Positions 12,801 to 21,987 of a DNA stretch of 64,000 nucleotides are shown here, one piece after another. Below the pieces are notes generated by a model. That model ran no database searches. It worked only from the letters and a program-made list of their open reading frames with translations, and was not told the origin of the DNA. Origin of the DNA: Epinephelus fuscoguttatus (lineage: Eukaryota > Chordata > Actinopteri > Perciformes > Serranidae); assembly GCF_011397635.1 (NCBI RefSeq), contig NC_064757.1, positions 30,760,339-30,824,338 on the forward strand, written 5' to 3'. Position 1 is the stretch's first letter; each line of letters opens with the position of its first letter. The translations under genes were made by a program, and so were the position numbers.

Positions 12801-15800
12801 GTGGATCACCCTGATCCAAATACAGACTTTTCAAGATTACCAAATCTGGATAACCAGTGCGTTAAATTAAACTACATATCTCAATGTAGGCTACTAGCTA
12901 TGCAAAGAACAACAGGTAAATATGGGGCGTGGGGTCACACAAGGGTTTTTATTTTTAAAGACAGTAAACAGCATGTTTATCAAACTACTTTTGACTGTGT
13001 CATTATAATTCATTTAAACTGATGAATGAAAGGTAAAATTCAGTAATTTGTTTGGCACTGAAGACTATTTGGGCATTATTTATGGAAACCAAAAAAAAAT
13101 TTTTTAACTTAACTGTAATGAAAGGCTTACTAGAAAGCCTTATGTCAACTTCATATACAGCCCCAAAGTAAAATAAAAACAGAATACAATGATTTACAAG
13201 TCCTTTTTGACATATATTCATTTGACCACAGTACAAAGACAAGATATTTGATGTTCAAACTGATATATGTTATTGCTTTTTGTAAATATACACTCATTCT
13301 AAATTTGATGCCTGCAACACATTTTAAAAAGTTGTGAGGTGCATGTTTACCACTCTGTTACATCACCTTTTCTTTCACCAATACTCAGTAAGTGTTTGTG
13401 AATGAAGGAAACTAAATGTTGAGGTTCTATAAGTAAAATTTCTTCCTCAAGATTCACAAGCAGGCCCCCAAAAATCTGACACAGAAAGCATCTTGAAGCT
13501 GGCACTGCAAACAAATGCTTCTCCAAGTATTAAATATATTTCAGTTAGCGTGTTCAGTACTATTTTCCTGTGTCATTCCACTTAATTAAAAATCATTTTT
13601 ATGGATTAAAATGTTACAAAATCCTTATCAGTGTAGTTGTATTTAGTGAATTCAAATGTCTGGTCTAAATTTAATGTGAAAAGCTGCATTGGGAATATGT
13701 TTGATGAAAAAAAAAAAATCAACGTGTTATATACTTATTTCCCCCACTGTGTGTCGAAAAGGATTTGTAAGTTATTGCATTCTGTTTTTATGAACATTTT
13801 ACACACCATCCCACCTTTTTTGAAATCAGGGTTATAATTTATCACAGCCACTATTAAACAAATCAATCCCATATCTGAAATCCAATCAGATTACTTTCAA
13901 ACAACTGGGCCCAGGGGCTTTTGTTACATGTCACATCCATCTCTCTCTCCTGTCCTGTTTGCTGTCTGTATCCTCACTGTAAACTCTTGTCATCACTTAA
14001 AACTACATTACAGTGCATTATAAACCATTTATTCAATGTTTATATACTGCTTATGGGTTCTGAATAGGGGGATTAAAGTGAAGTGTTAAACAAAGATTTG
14101 CAGCGCTAACATCGTCACTCTCTGTACATATTACATTTCTTTATACAATGAAGCACTGCAGCCAACACAGCACTGTAAGTCCATAACTTAGCTTAAACAA
14201 ACTGACTGCTATAAATGATTCTCACAGCTAGCAGCTATGTGTGAAACATTATATGCTGCGAGCCAGTAAGCTGACACCTCCTCAGCTTTTAATATAACAG
14301 ATGGTGTCTTCTGTCTAACATGGTATAATCCGATCAATTTCAATTTATCCTCCTGAAATACAAAGACATCCACATGCAGCTCAATTAACAGATACTGGAA
14401 CATGTTTAATGAAGCAACACTGTTCTGCCTCATAATTTTAAGTGAAGCGAGTAGGCCTGCACTTTTATAATGTTTACAAGTCCCATCACTGTTTCCCAGA
14501 GCCTAAGCTCACATCTTTAAATGTCTTGTTTTACTCAATCACAAAATTAATTGATAATGAAAATACTTGTTTGGTGCAAGCCTATCAAAATCCAAATATT
14601 CAGTTTCTTAACACACCCAGTGGTGAATAAAGTGCTCATTTGTTGCACCTCAGCAAAAGCAGCGAACAGTGAAAACAGTGAAAATAATCTTACAAGTAAA
14701 ACTCCTCTATTCAATATTTGACTTAAGTACAAAAACAAATTAGCATCAAAATAAAGTACCAAAACTAAAAGCACTCAGTATGCAGAATGGCCCATTTCAG
14801 AAAAATGTGCACTACATTATTGGACTATAATTATAAATAACATTAGTAAACATGAATGACTCTCTCCCATATCCAAAAACTAGAGTGCTAAAACTCAAAT
14901 TTGTGATGTCATCAAGTATAAAGTCTGCAGCTGCTCTATAGACAATGGATTGGGAACGATGTTAATGATGACACAGATACCCCTTTTCCATCCATGGAGC
15001 AGCGCCACACTTTATACTTGATGACATCACAAGTTTGAAACTTTCTTCTCTGGTTTCTGGCTTTTAGGGAGAGTAAATCATGTTCACAAATATTTATTGT
15101 CCTTTCACAGGGAATGGAAATGACATACTAGAATTTTTAATTTAGGTGGTGCTCCCCTTGAATATTGCAGCTGGTAAAGGTGAGGCTACTTTAACATAAT
15201 GTATTTGTTTGTTAAATTTTATATTAGGCTATTAATCTGAATCTGAAAAGTTACTAGCAACTTAATTCATCAAATAAATGCAGTAATATAGTAAATGAGT
15301 AAATTTGCCTCTGGATTATAGCGGAGTACAAGTATGAAGTAGCAGAAAAAGTACCTTAAAATTGTACTGAGGTACTGTTAAACTTAAGTGAAAAGCCTGG
15401 TCCCAGTTAAATGTGGCAACACATTTTGACAAATAAACACCTGTCTTAATTTGACACCTGGTCTGGCTGCCATGTAGTTCATGTTTATAGAAGTTCTTTG
15501 GATATATAAAAGCCGCTACACATTGTGAGCTCAGTTAGATTCTCTATAATTCAATTGTTCAGTTCATTTTACTAAAACCACAACTACCAAAGAATAATGC
15601 ACTCAGATTTACCAGCATGGTAAACAAGAGATTACCCTGTTATGTATTTATATTCCTTTAGTCTGTAAGGGTCCTCAGATCAAGAGAATCAAAAGGGTTT
15701 TTCATAAAAATTAATCCAAGTTGTGAGTATGGTTTGAACAGGATCAAGTGGTGTTGTGTGTGTATGTCGGGTGCTGTAAAAGGGGTGTCATAACTCTCTG

Positions 15801-17776
15801 ATGTGCTGTCTTTCAGTGCTAGATCATTATTTGCTTTAATCACTGAAACTAACAGGCCTATATTTGGGACAGGCCTTTAATTCCTTTCACACTACACTGT
15901 TGCTCAGCAAAGATCAGGAAATAAAATCAAACTGTTTATTCAAACCTGTATGAATATTACTTGTTTAAAAATTAAGCTTCGGATAATATATGAGCCATGA
16001 ATCATTTATTGCATTTAACTCCAACAGACAGCGCATCAGAGATAGAGGGTTACAGCACTCGAGGTTTGCAGCACCTGACATACTGCCACAATACCACTTT
16101 ATCCTGTTCAAACAATACTCTCGACAAAAAAACCCTTTTAATTCTTTTGATCTGAGGACCCTTACAGACTTAAAGAACATAAATAACTTACAGGGTAATT
16201 AAGGAATGGACACATGATTTGAGGCAGCCCACAACCCGCTTTTAAGTTTGTTTATTTACTTTATTAATCCCCCTGAGGGGAAATTCAATGTTTTCACTCT
16301 TGCTTGTCAATTACACACAGGTCCGAAAGACACACACATGCACAAACAGGACCTATACATGCACAAAGTGGGGAAATGTCAGGGTGGGGGGGCTGCCCTT
16401 GGTGGGGCATCCCGAGCGGTTGGGGGATTCGTTGCCTTGCTCAGGGGCACCTCGGCGGTGCCCAGGGGGTGAACTGGCCCCTCCCCATATTTGGTCCGGA
16501 CGGGGACTCGAACAGACGATCCTCCAGTACCCAACCCAAGTCCCTATGGACTGAGCTACTGCCACCCCAAAGATCTTCTATCAAAAAAATAAACTGCTTG
16601 GCGACCAGACCAGGCGTCTAATTGAGACAGGTGTCAATTTGTCAAAATGTGTAGCCACACCAGGCTAGTAAAAGGGACCAGGCGTTTAAATGGGAGTTTT
16701 ACGGTATGATATTATTATCTGAAACCTCTATTTTTTTTCACAAGTAATATTCATACTGGTTTAAATAAACAATTTCTATTTCCCAAATTACTGAGCAACA
16801 GTTTTGTGTGAAAGGAATTAAAGGCCTGCCCCATTTCGACTCCTGTCGAAAATATAGGCCTGTGGAGTTTAGTGATTTAAGCAAAGCTATCAACTGAAGT
16901 TTTGCGGTGGGCTCCATAACTTGTGTAAATCCTCAATCCACACATAAATGTTCAGCATTTCAGTTGAAAAATGCCTCCAATTATTACCTGATAATAAAAT
17001 AGTTGTGTATTAATCATGCTGCTTGTTCTAAGTCACCTTGCTATTGTAGCAGCAATATTACAGATGGGGCATGCAGCCAACCTTGAGATATAAATCCAAT
17101 TATGAGAACAAGCCAACACAGCTCGCCTGGCAAAGGATATTACATAACTTGTTAGTTGCTACCTGCATGGAGCTCATTGGTTGAGTCTCCTGGCAGAGCA
17201 GGTACAGTAGGTAACGACACCCTCAGTCAATGGCAGTAAGTGAGCCAGTGAAAGGCTGCTGGAGTGAGCACGAGACCCTCACAAGGGCGTTATTAAAGTC
17301 ATGTGACACAAACAGAGTGAACTCACCATCACCAACAGCTGGATGGACTAACATGAGCAGTGGGCACAGTGCTGTCCGTACAGGCACAAAGGCAATGTGA
17401 TAGCCTGGCGTCGGCTTGCACACGTTTAATAATTCATATGTTAAAAAGGACAGCATGGCTCAGGCTGACATCTTATACACCAGGGTCAGTGTGAAACAGC
17501 AGCACATCAGGGGGCCGGTTGTAAAGTGCACACACCTTCTCATTCAAACAATTTGCAACAGTGTTACACGGCTGCATTACCCAGCTACATCTTTTTGCAT
17601 TAAAAACAACATCAAACAAAGTGTCTGAACAGCCACAGCTTTAATTCAACAATGACTTCCGCCTCTCGCGACCTTTACGAAGAGTAAAATATGTAACTGC
17701 TACTCACATAATGCTCGTAGAATTTAGACAGCCTCGGTTTCCCATGGTTGTTGAATATTAAAATGGCTTTAATCAT
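3610..17776 (-). CDS. ap3s1: AP-3 complex subunit sigma-1 (6 coding exons)
   Basis: This is the small chain of the AP-3 heterotetramer, which sorts cargo from endosomes and TGN to lysosomes and lysosome-related organelles. Coding exons, in transcript order, are 17776-17708, 11743-11652, 10262-10151, 10056-9985, 8673-8566 and 3738-3610. They total 582 nt and encode 193 aa plus TAG, the usual length of the family. All introns are GT-AG and all phases close. The protein opens MIKAILIFNNHGKPRLSKFY, the signature of adaptor small chains. Residues 1 to about 150 form the longin-like sigma fold, including LIYRHYATLYFVFCVDSSES and ELGILDLIQVFVETLDKCF. The C-terminal tail ends GDISIKVPNLPSFK, which fits AP3S1 rather than AP3S2. 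Introns run from 94 bp (intron 3) to about 6 kb (intron 1). The last acceptor is odd: it sits directly after a (TG)n tract. The gene lies head to head with cdo1, about 4 kb apart. Confidence 0.97.
3741..3799. repeat. (AC)n microsatellite at the ap3s1 exon 6 acceptor
   Basis: This is a nearly pure AC tract with one AAAC interruption, followed by further AC runs to about 3808 and another at 3893-3913. On the ap3s1 transcript it is a UG repeat that runs directly into the UAG acceptor of the final coding exon. Confidence 0.95.
3800..5399. other. ap3s1 intron 5, left part, no element recognised
   Basis: This is intronic sequence of ap3s1. Open frames here, such as 4556-4900 (-) and 5080-5403 (-), show no family resemblance and no conserved flanking splice sites. 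I see no RNA gene or clear transposon end. Confidence 0.5.
5400..5640 (+). mobile_element. DNA-transposon-like repeat, copy 1
   Basis: The block around 5440-5560 (GGCGGTTTTGAGGCCTCAAG, a T run, then GGAGCCAGAAGTGACCATA) recurs inverted at 28562-28803. Both copies are bounded by a segment resembling AGACTATATA..ATGGAC. The 166-codon minus-strand frame across it is not a gene: it is low complexity and runs through repeat sequence. Confidence 0.55.
5771..6525. mobile_element. Probable non-autonomous transposon carrying a SINE
   Basis: The left end contains TGTGTCCACAAAACATTTTC. The right end, read in reverse complement, contains TGTGTCCACATAGCGTTTTTC. This gives an imperfect terminal inverted repeat of about 20 bp. 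A tRNA-derived SINE lies inside at 5956-6115. No transposase frame is visible. Ends are approximate. Confidence 0.45.
5956..6115 (+). mobile_element. tRNA-derived SINE
   Basis: The head carries a polymerase III A-box-like segment (TGGATTAGTGGTTAGAGC) and, about 55 bp on, a B-box-like segment (GGTTCACTTCC). The body ends in an A-rich tail (TTAAAAAAAATT). This layout is that of a tRNA-derived SINE and is not a functional tRNA gene, because the acceptor and anticodon stems do not pair. Confidence 0.7.
6526..8565. other. ap3s1 intron 5, right part
   Basis: This is intronic. A short G-rich patch near 7045-7060 is the only compositional oddity. No exon, RNA gene or complete mobile element is apparent. 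Confidence 0.5.
8759..8985 (+). repeat. 5'-truncated SINE-like retroposon, copy 2
   Basis: It starts inside the repeat body (CTTCCTCCCACAGTCCAAAG) and runs to the conserved 3' end (GACCCGCAAGAGCATAAGTGG). It lacks the tRNA-like head seen in the 55.3-kb and 62.5-kb copies. It lies in ap3s1 intron 4 and has more mismatches than the other copies, so it is probably older. Confidence 0.8.
9505..9585. repeat. MITE end fragment (ATCGAT-rich)
   Basis: This short AT-rich block has GGATCAATAATATTGGATC-type dyads and ends in GATCGACGCATCATTACACC. That resembles one end of a common teleost inverted-repeat element. The other end was not found. Confidence 0.35.
11744..13149. other. ap3s1 intron 1, proximal part
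   Basis: This is intronic. A tRNA-like head fragment (GGTGGCCTCATGGTTAAGAC, 12650-12670) hints at a degraded SINE. Several dyads built on CTGGAT lie at 12700-12860. Nothing is clearly coding. A 110-codon frame at 12690-13022 covers this dyad-rich sequence and has no recognisable domain. Confidence 0.4.
13150..13835. mobile_element. Non-autonomous DNA transposon with ~75-bp inverted ends
   Basis: The left end contains AAAACAGAATACAATGATTT followed by ACAAGTCCTTTTTGACA. The right end contains TGTCGAAAAGGATTTGTAAG followed by TTATTGCATTCTGTTTTTA, which is the reverse complement with few changes. The outermost bases (TACAGCCCC / GGGTTATA) suggest a TA target site. No transposase frame lies between, so this is a MITE-like deletion derivative in ap3s1 intron 1. 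Confidence 0.7.
14890..15045. mobile_element. Fold-back MITE
   Basis: Left arm 14898-14926 (TTTGTGATGTCATCAAGTAT core) and right arm 15010-15038 (ATACTTGATGACATCACAAG core) are near-perfect reverse complements. They are separated by about 85 bp that also contains partly complementary GCAGCTGCTC / GGAGCAGCGC blocks. The RNA from either strand would form a long hairpin. Confidence 0.7.
15370..16895. mobile_element. Compound inverted-repeat transposon cluster
   Basis: Three blocks occur in both orientations. Block A is 15375-15475 and 16604-16700 (AAGCCTGGTCCCAGTTAAA type); block B is 15632-15815 and 16022-16200 (GTCTGTAAGGGTCCTCAGAT); block C is 15833-15965 and 16738-16890 (AGGCCTTTAATTCCTTTCAC). 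The left order is A-B-C. The right half, read in reverse, is C-A-B, so the cluster is rearranged rather than a simple palindrome. A SINE sits in the right half. Block A recurs at about 35216-35330. Confidence 0.65.
16249..16567 (-). mobile_element. tRNA-derived SINE, family 2, copy 1
   Basis: Read on the minus strand it begins GGGGTGGCAGTAGCTCAGTC, an A-box-like tRNA head. It continues to a B-box-like GTTCGAGTCCCCGTCC and ends in a LINE-type tail (CCCCTCAGGGGGATTAATAA). A second copy in the same orientation lies at 43128-43482. Open frames of 70 to 105 codons across it are repeat-derived. Confidence 0.8.
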
Positions 17777-18070
17777 GATTGTAGCTGAGCGGAGGAGGGA
17801 GGCGGGGGAGCACGAAGGGGTCAGTCTGTCAAAGACTGTTGTCTGTCCACTCCCGTGAACCCAGACCCGAGTGGGACTCACGGCTAAATCCCCTCTCGAT
17901 TTAAGGTTAATACGGGATAGCTTCGAGCAACACGCCGCTGCTACTCCTCCATCGTCTCTTTGGGGAAATATTCCACGTCAAAGGACCAGTCATGCTCTCC
18001 TCCTCCTCCTGCTACAGCGGCCGCGATGGCTCAAACCTCTACCGTCCTGCGCTGCACACGTCACAAGGAA
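17777..18070 (-). promoter_or_regulatory. ap3s1: ap3s1 5' UTR and promoter region
   Basis: Immediately upstream of the ap3s1 start codon, GC content and CpG frequency rise sharply (for example CAGCGGCCGCGATGG near 18015). The sequence returns to AT-rich DNA beyond about 18140. That is typical of a housekeeping CpG promoter. No TATA box is evident and the transcription start cannot be placed from sequence alone. Confidence 0.6.
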
Positions 18071-18213
18071 ATACAGTGATTAGGTGTGTTTGTTTCTGAA
18101 GGTGATACTCGGAGCGTCCAGGCGGTGGCGTCATAACACAAGGTTCACCAGGATTTAATGTTTCATTTACATTCACATATATTATAAATAAAAAAAAATC
18201 ATAAATAATAAAT

Positions 18214-18634
18214 AAAAAGCTAAACAGACAACAGTAAATACAATTTGGCTAGATAAAAAATGACCAAAAATTAGAGCTAAAGCACATTTTTTGCTAGAGT
18301 GCAATATTATAATTATTATCCTTGTAATAATAATAATAATAATAATAATAATTTAATTTATTATTAATAATGTATTTTTTTTATTTTTTTTTTTTCCTAT
18401 GATTATGAATATGATTCTGCTACAGGATTCATTTGAATGATTTAGCTCATTTTAATGGTTTGGGTTAAACTTGTGTTATTGACCCCTAAAATGCAAACTT
18501 AAAATAAAAAGCTAAATAGACAACAGTATATAAAATTTGGCCAGATAAAAAATTACAAAAAAATTTGAGCTAAAGCGCATTTTTTGCTAGAGTGCAATAC
18601 TATCATTATCATCCTTATAATAATAATAATAATA

Positions 18635-18675
<41 letters not shown>

Positions 18676-18908
18676 CATATATATATATATATATATATAT
18701 AAAGCTAAATAGACAACAGTATATAAACTTTGGCTAGATAAAAACTTACCTAAGCTAAAGCATTTTTGCTAAAGTGCATTACTATCATTATTATTATCTA
18801 TCTATTTATTTATTTATTTCCCGTGATTACAAATATGATTTATGCTACTGGATTCATTTAAATGGTTTGGGTTAGACCTGTTTATTGACCCCTTAAATGC
18901 AAACTTAT
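18214..18908. repeat. Three-unit imperfect tandem repeat with embedded microsatellites
   Basis: Units begin near 18214, 18506 and 18700, each opening AAAGCTAAA(C/T)AGACAACAGT and followed by a TTGGC(T/C)AGATAAAAA block and an AGAGTGCA or AAGTGCA block. Each contains its own (ATT/TAA)n tract, and unit 2 is followed by an (AT)n tract. Units 1 and 3 both end in a GGTTTGGGTTA...CAAACTT segment that unit 2 lacks. Unit lengths are about 290, 195 and 208 bp. Confidence 0.75.
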
Positions 18909-19007
18909 TTTGTTTAATTTTATGTGCCCACTGATGTCCTTAAGTACTTGTTAATTTTGTTATTCATTGTTAGGGACTGTTCTTTATTTATGATAGGGGA
19001 GTGGGTG

Positions 19008-19135
19008 GTGCAGTTTGGTGCAGTGTCTGTGATGATGTGGGCGCTGCACCAGATCGTCGTGGTAAAGAGGGAGCTGAGTTTACTTTACTGGTCAACCTAC
19101 GTTTAAACTCTCACCTACAGTCATGAGGTATCTTC
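19008..19135 (+). mobile_element. LINE 3'-region fragment
   Basis: The run GATGTGGGCGCTGCACC, then GAGGGAGCTGAG, TGGTCAACCTACGTT and CTCACCTACAGTCATGAG resembles the segment downstream of the reverse transcriptase in abundant teleost LINEs. In those the corresponding protein reads roughly (K/R)RELS..L..STYVPTLTYGHE. Only about 125 bp is recognisable, and it carries an in-frame stop. Confidence 0.5.
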
Positions 19136-19442
19136 TGTCCCACCCCAGGCCTAGATCTGAGCAAAGTAGCACCATTTGCCCGTCTTTGGTATGAATGTGC
19201 CACTGTTGCTGTCTTGGAGAACTATAGTGTTTGGCGGAAGAATGACAATTTGCTTTCTCTGAAAGATCGCATTTTATGTTGACGTGTGTTTATTTTGTTT
19301 AGTCGTAGTAGCAGCCTTTTAAGAAAAGTCACTTGAGGTCATGATTCACAGTGATTTTAGAACATCTCAACTTTATTCATATAGTACTTTTTCTACAGAC
19401 GTGCAGCCAAGAACGTAGTAGCTTTAGTTTAGTAGCTTTAAA

Positions 19443-19935
19443 TCTGACTATATCCAAGTAAATTTCTTTTTTGTAATTCTTGAGATTAGTGCTGTAAGTG
19501 TTGGCAAGTTTAATGATTTGCGTAGTGTCTCCACTTTCTGATCATTGTCAACCTCAAGTTGTGAATATAGTTTTTCATAGTATTCCCTAAAACAGTCCTT
19601 AACTTCTTTCATTTGGTGGTGGGTAGCTTTAGTTTGGGGATCCCTTATCTTATATATCATGTTATCTGCCTGTTTTTTTCATAGTTTGTGAGTTTTATAA
19701 CAATCATATCTAGTATTTGTATGTAAAAATCTGACTCTGCACCAGGAGGAACATATACATTGTAGAAGGTAAACAAATGTCCATCAACTTCTCCCTTTAT
19801 CAGTTTGAATCTGCCTTCTGTAACAGTGGATTTATGTTCATCAGAAATCAGTATAACTAAGCTTCTTATATGTTTTGATCTTTTTGAAGAGTTATATATT
19901 TGAATCCCTGTCTTTTAAGTTTTTCTGTTCTGGGA
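19443..19935 (-). pseudogene. Degenerate L1-type LINE ORF2 fragment
   Basis: On the minus strand, 19935 to about 19690 reads as an L1 endonuclease segment: VAILISDEHKST, then GRFKLIKGEVDGHLFTFYN and VYVPPGAESDFY. These are the characteristic 'RGVAILI' and 'NVYAPP' motifs. Further along, 19660-19448 reads IRDPQTKATHHQMKEVKDCF and REYYEKLYSQLE, the linker that precedes the reverse transcriptase. The two parts are in different frames and neither end of the element is present. It is a dead fragment between ap3s1 and cdo1. Confidence 0.75.
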
Positions 19936-21890
19936 CAGCCACTTACCAAAGACGGCATACTAGCTCGGTGACATGGCCAAACACAAGTATGACACTGAAT
20001 AAATTAAACTGTGTGACTGCATGTACATTTCATATCTGCTAGATAAGTCAAACATAGGCCTCAATACTGACCTGTTCAGTGATTTACAGCATTTCTAAAG
20101 AGAAGAGAAGAGACTTACGCAAAAGTTACTTTCCTTCCTAAATCCAGTCACTTTAGCTCCCTTATTTCGAAGTAGTTGACTCATTGTTCTATCTTTTAAC
20201 ATTTGTGTTTTCTTCCTGTGGACTACGTATCTACAGAAAGATTTACAATTATTATTTATTTCTATTACTGTCACAACAGAGCACCAGTTTAACACCCCAT
20301 ATCACTGGTGTACAGTGGGTTTAAGCTTCAGCCACAAGATGGAGCAGCGGTACATCTGGTATTGATGATGTGGCAGCTCAGAGGGAAACTTGCCACCACC
20401 TCTGATGCAAAGAACAGTTTCTACATTTTAACATGAAGGCCTGAATAACTCTGTCAGCCAGAGAGGAATTTCCTTCGACAGACTAACACATGTTGAGTTT
20501 TCCTGCTCTATTATTATCCCAGCTCAGCTTTGGTTTGGAGCCTAACCTGCAGTCACTAGTAATATGTAGACATGTTTAACTTCTTTATGTCTGAAAAATG
20601 TTAAAAGTGTGAAGTTACTACTCAAGCAGTGTCCCTTTGTTGTCTCAAACAAAGCATTACAGTTGCATTTGATATACTGTATTTCTGAGCCAACGCTGCT
20701 CAGCAGCATGCAAAAACACACACTTTGTACATTTCATCTGCAGCTTACGTGACTCGTGATAACCTGAGATAGTGTATGTTTCCACTTGCATGTTGTTTTT
20801 CTTCATAGTGAGTCTTCTCCTCTTTAAAGAGCATGAAGGGCGGAGCTCCTTAAATTGTGAAGGAACTGTGTTGTTCTCACAAGAATGATTTATGGTTCAC
20901 TGCTGGTTGAGGGAGCTGGACACCAAGGACATCCAGATGACAGACAAACAGACACAAGGAGACGTGCTCTTGCCTGTGTTTTTGGTGTCTGTGTCTGATT
21001 GTTCATCGTGGGCCATCCCGTCTACTTTTCATTTTCTAAGATTTCCCTCACACCCACCAAACCTCTGTGTCTCTATTATCCACAGTCAGATTATCTTGTT
21101 TGGTTTGACAAGAGTCCTGAGTGAGGTGACAAGGACACAAGATAATTCCTTTCTTGAGCTAAGTAAACCATTGTGTGTCTTCGGTGTTAATGAATCACTT
21201 TCTCCTGTTATTTCCTTTAGATAAGATATAGAATAAGTTGTATTTCCATCCTTTTAGGAATCTCAAAAATAGTTTGGAAGCCTTTTTAGTGCATCTATGA
21301 GTCATGTTGAAATCTCTTGACTTAATTCAGCCAAAACAAGAGAGATTAAAGGGCTGAAAATAAACCATGTTTAGCCAGACAGGTTATGTGCCAGCAAACA
21401 CATGATCCTATGTTTATCAAAAACATTTCTTGATTCCATTCAGCTCTATTTTCTCACGTTTTCCTTTCCCATCACTTGTTGTGAGCCTCTGCTGTGCACA
21501 CACACACCATGGACAGTGTGTGTTGATGATTAAGTTTCCGGGGAGAGATCGCACAAGAGGAGGCAGGACAGCTATTGTTGGAGAAATGCCTGAGTGAGAA
21601 AGAGAGAGAAAGGGAAAGGGGGACGTTGTGTTTGTGACAACGTGGTGGAATTGGACACAGAGGATTAGTCCAAGTCCTTAATATGTGAGATGAATGTACA
21701 TTTGTGATAAAAACAGGCAAAATAAAAATATAACCTTATAATACCTTCAAAATGAGTGCAGCCATCTATATTTTTTGCAATATTGAATTATAAGTTCTCA
21801 GCAAAATGTATTTAAATGAGCCTCTGTGCTGTGGGCGTTCACCTCTTTTCCATAATGGTACAGTCCGACACCAGCTCGCCCCCAAATTGC
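19936..21890. other. Intergenic, upstream of cdo1
   Basis: No exon or mobile element is recognised. In mammals ATG12 lies in the equivalent interval between AP3S1 and CDO1. None of its conserved peptide blocks is visible here on either strand. The segment nearest cdo1 (21770-21900) should contain its proximal promoter. Confidence 0.5.
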
Positions 21891-21900
21891 AGCGCAAACC

Positions 21901-21907
21901 TATAAAA
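21901..21907 (+). promoter_or_regulatory. cdo1: cdo1 TATA box
   Basis: TATAAAA lies 81 bp upstream of the cdo1 start codon. With the usual spacing, transcription would start near 21930 and give a 5' UTR of about 58 nt. No other start codon lies between this point and the called ATG. Confidence 0.75.
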
Positions 21908-21987
21908 GTACTGCACCAAGTTGGTGAGAGGAACCTGTTGTCTCAACTGAAGAAATCTCATCCGAAGAGATAACCTCCCGCAGAGAG

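Noticed and set aside
18214-18908. CRISPR-like array or satellite
   Set aside because: Only three long, unequal units with microsatellite interiors in vertebrate DNA; no spacer organisation.
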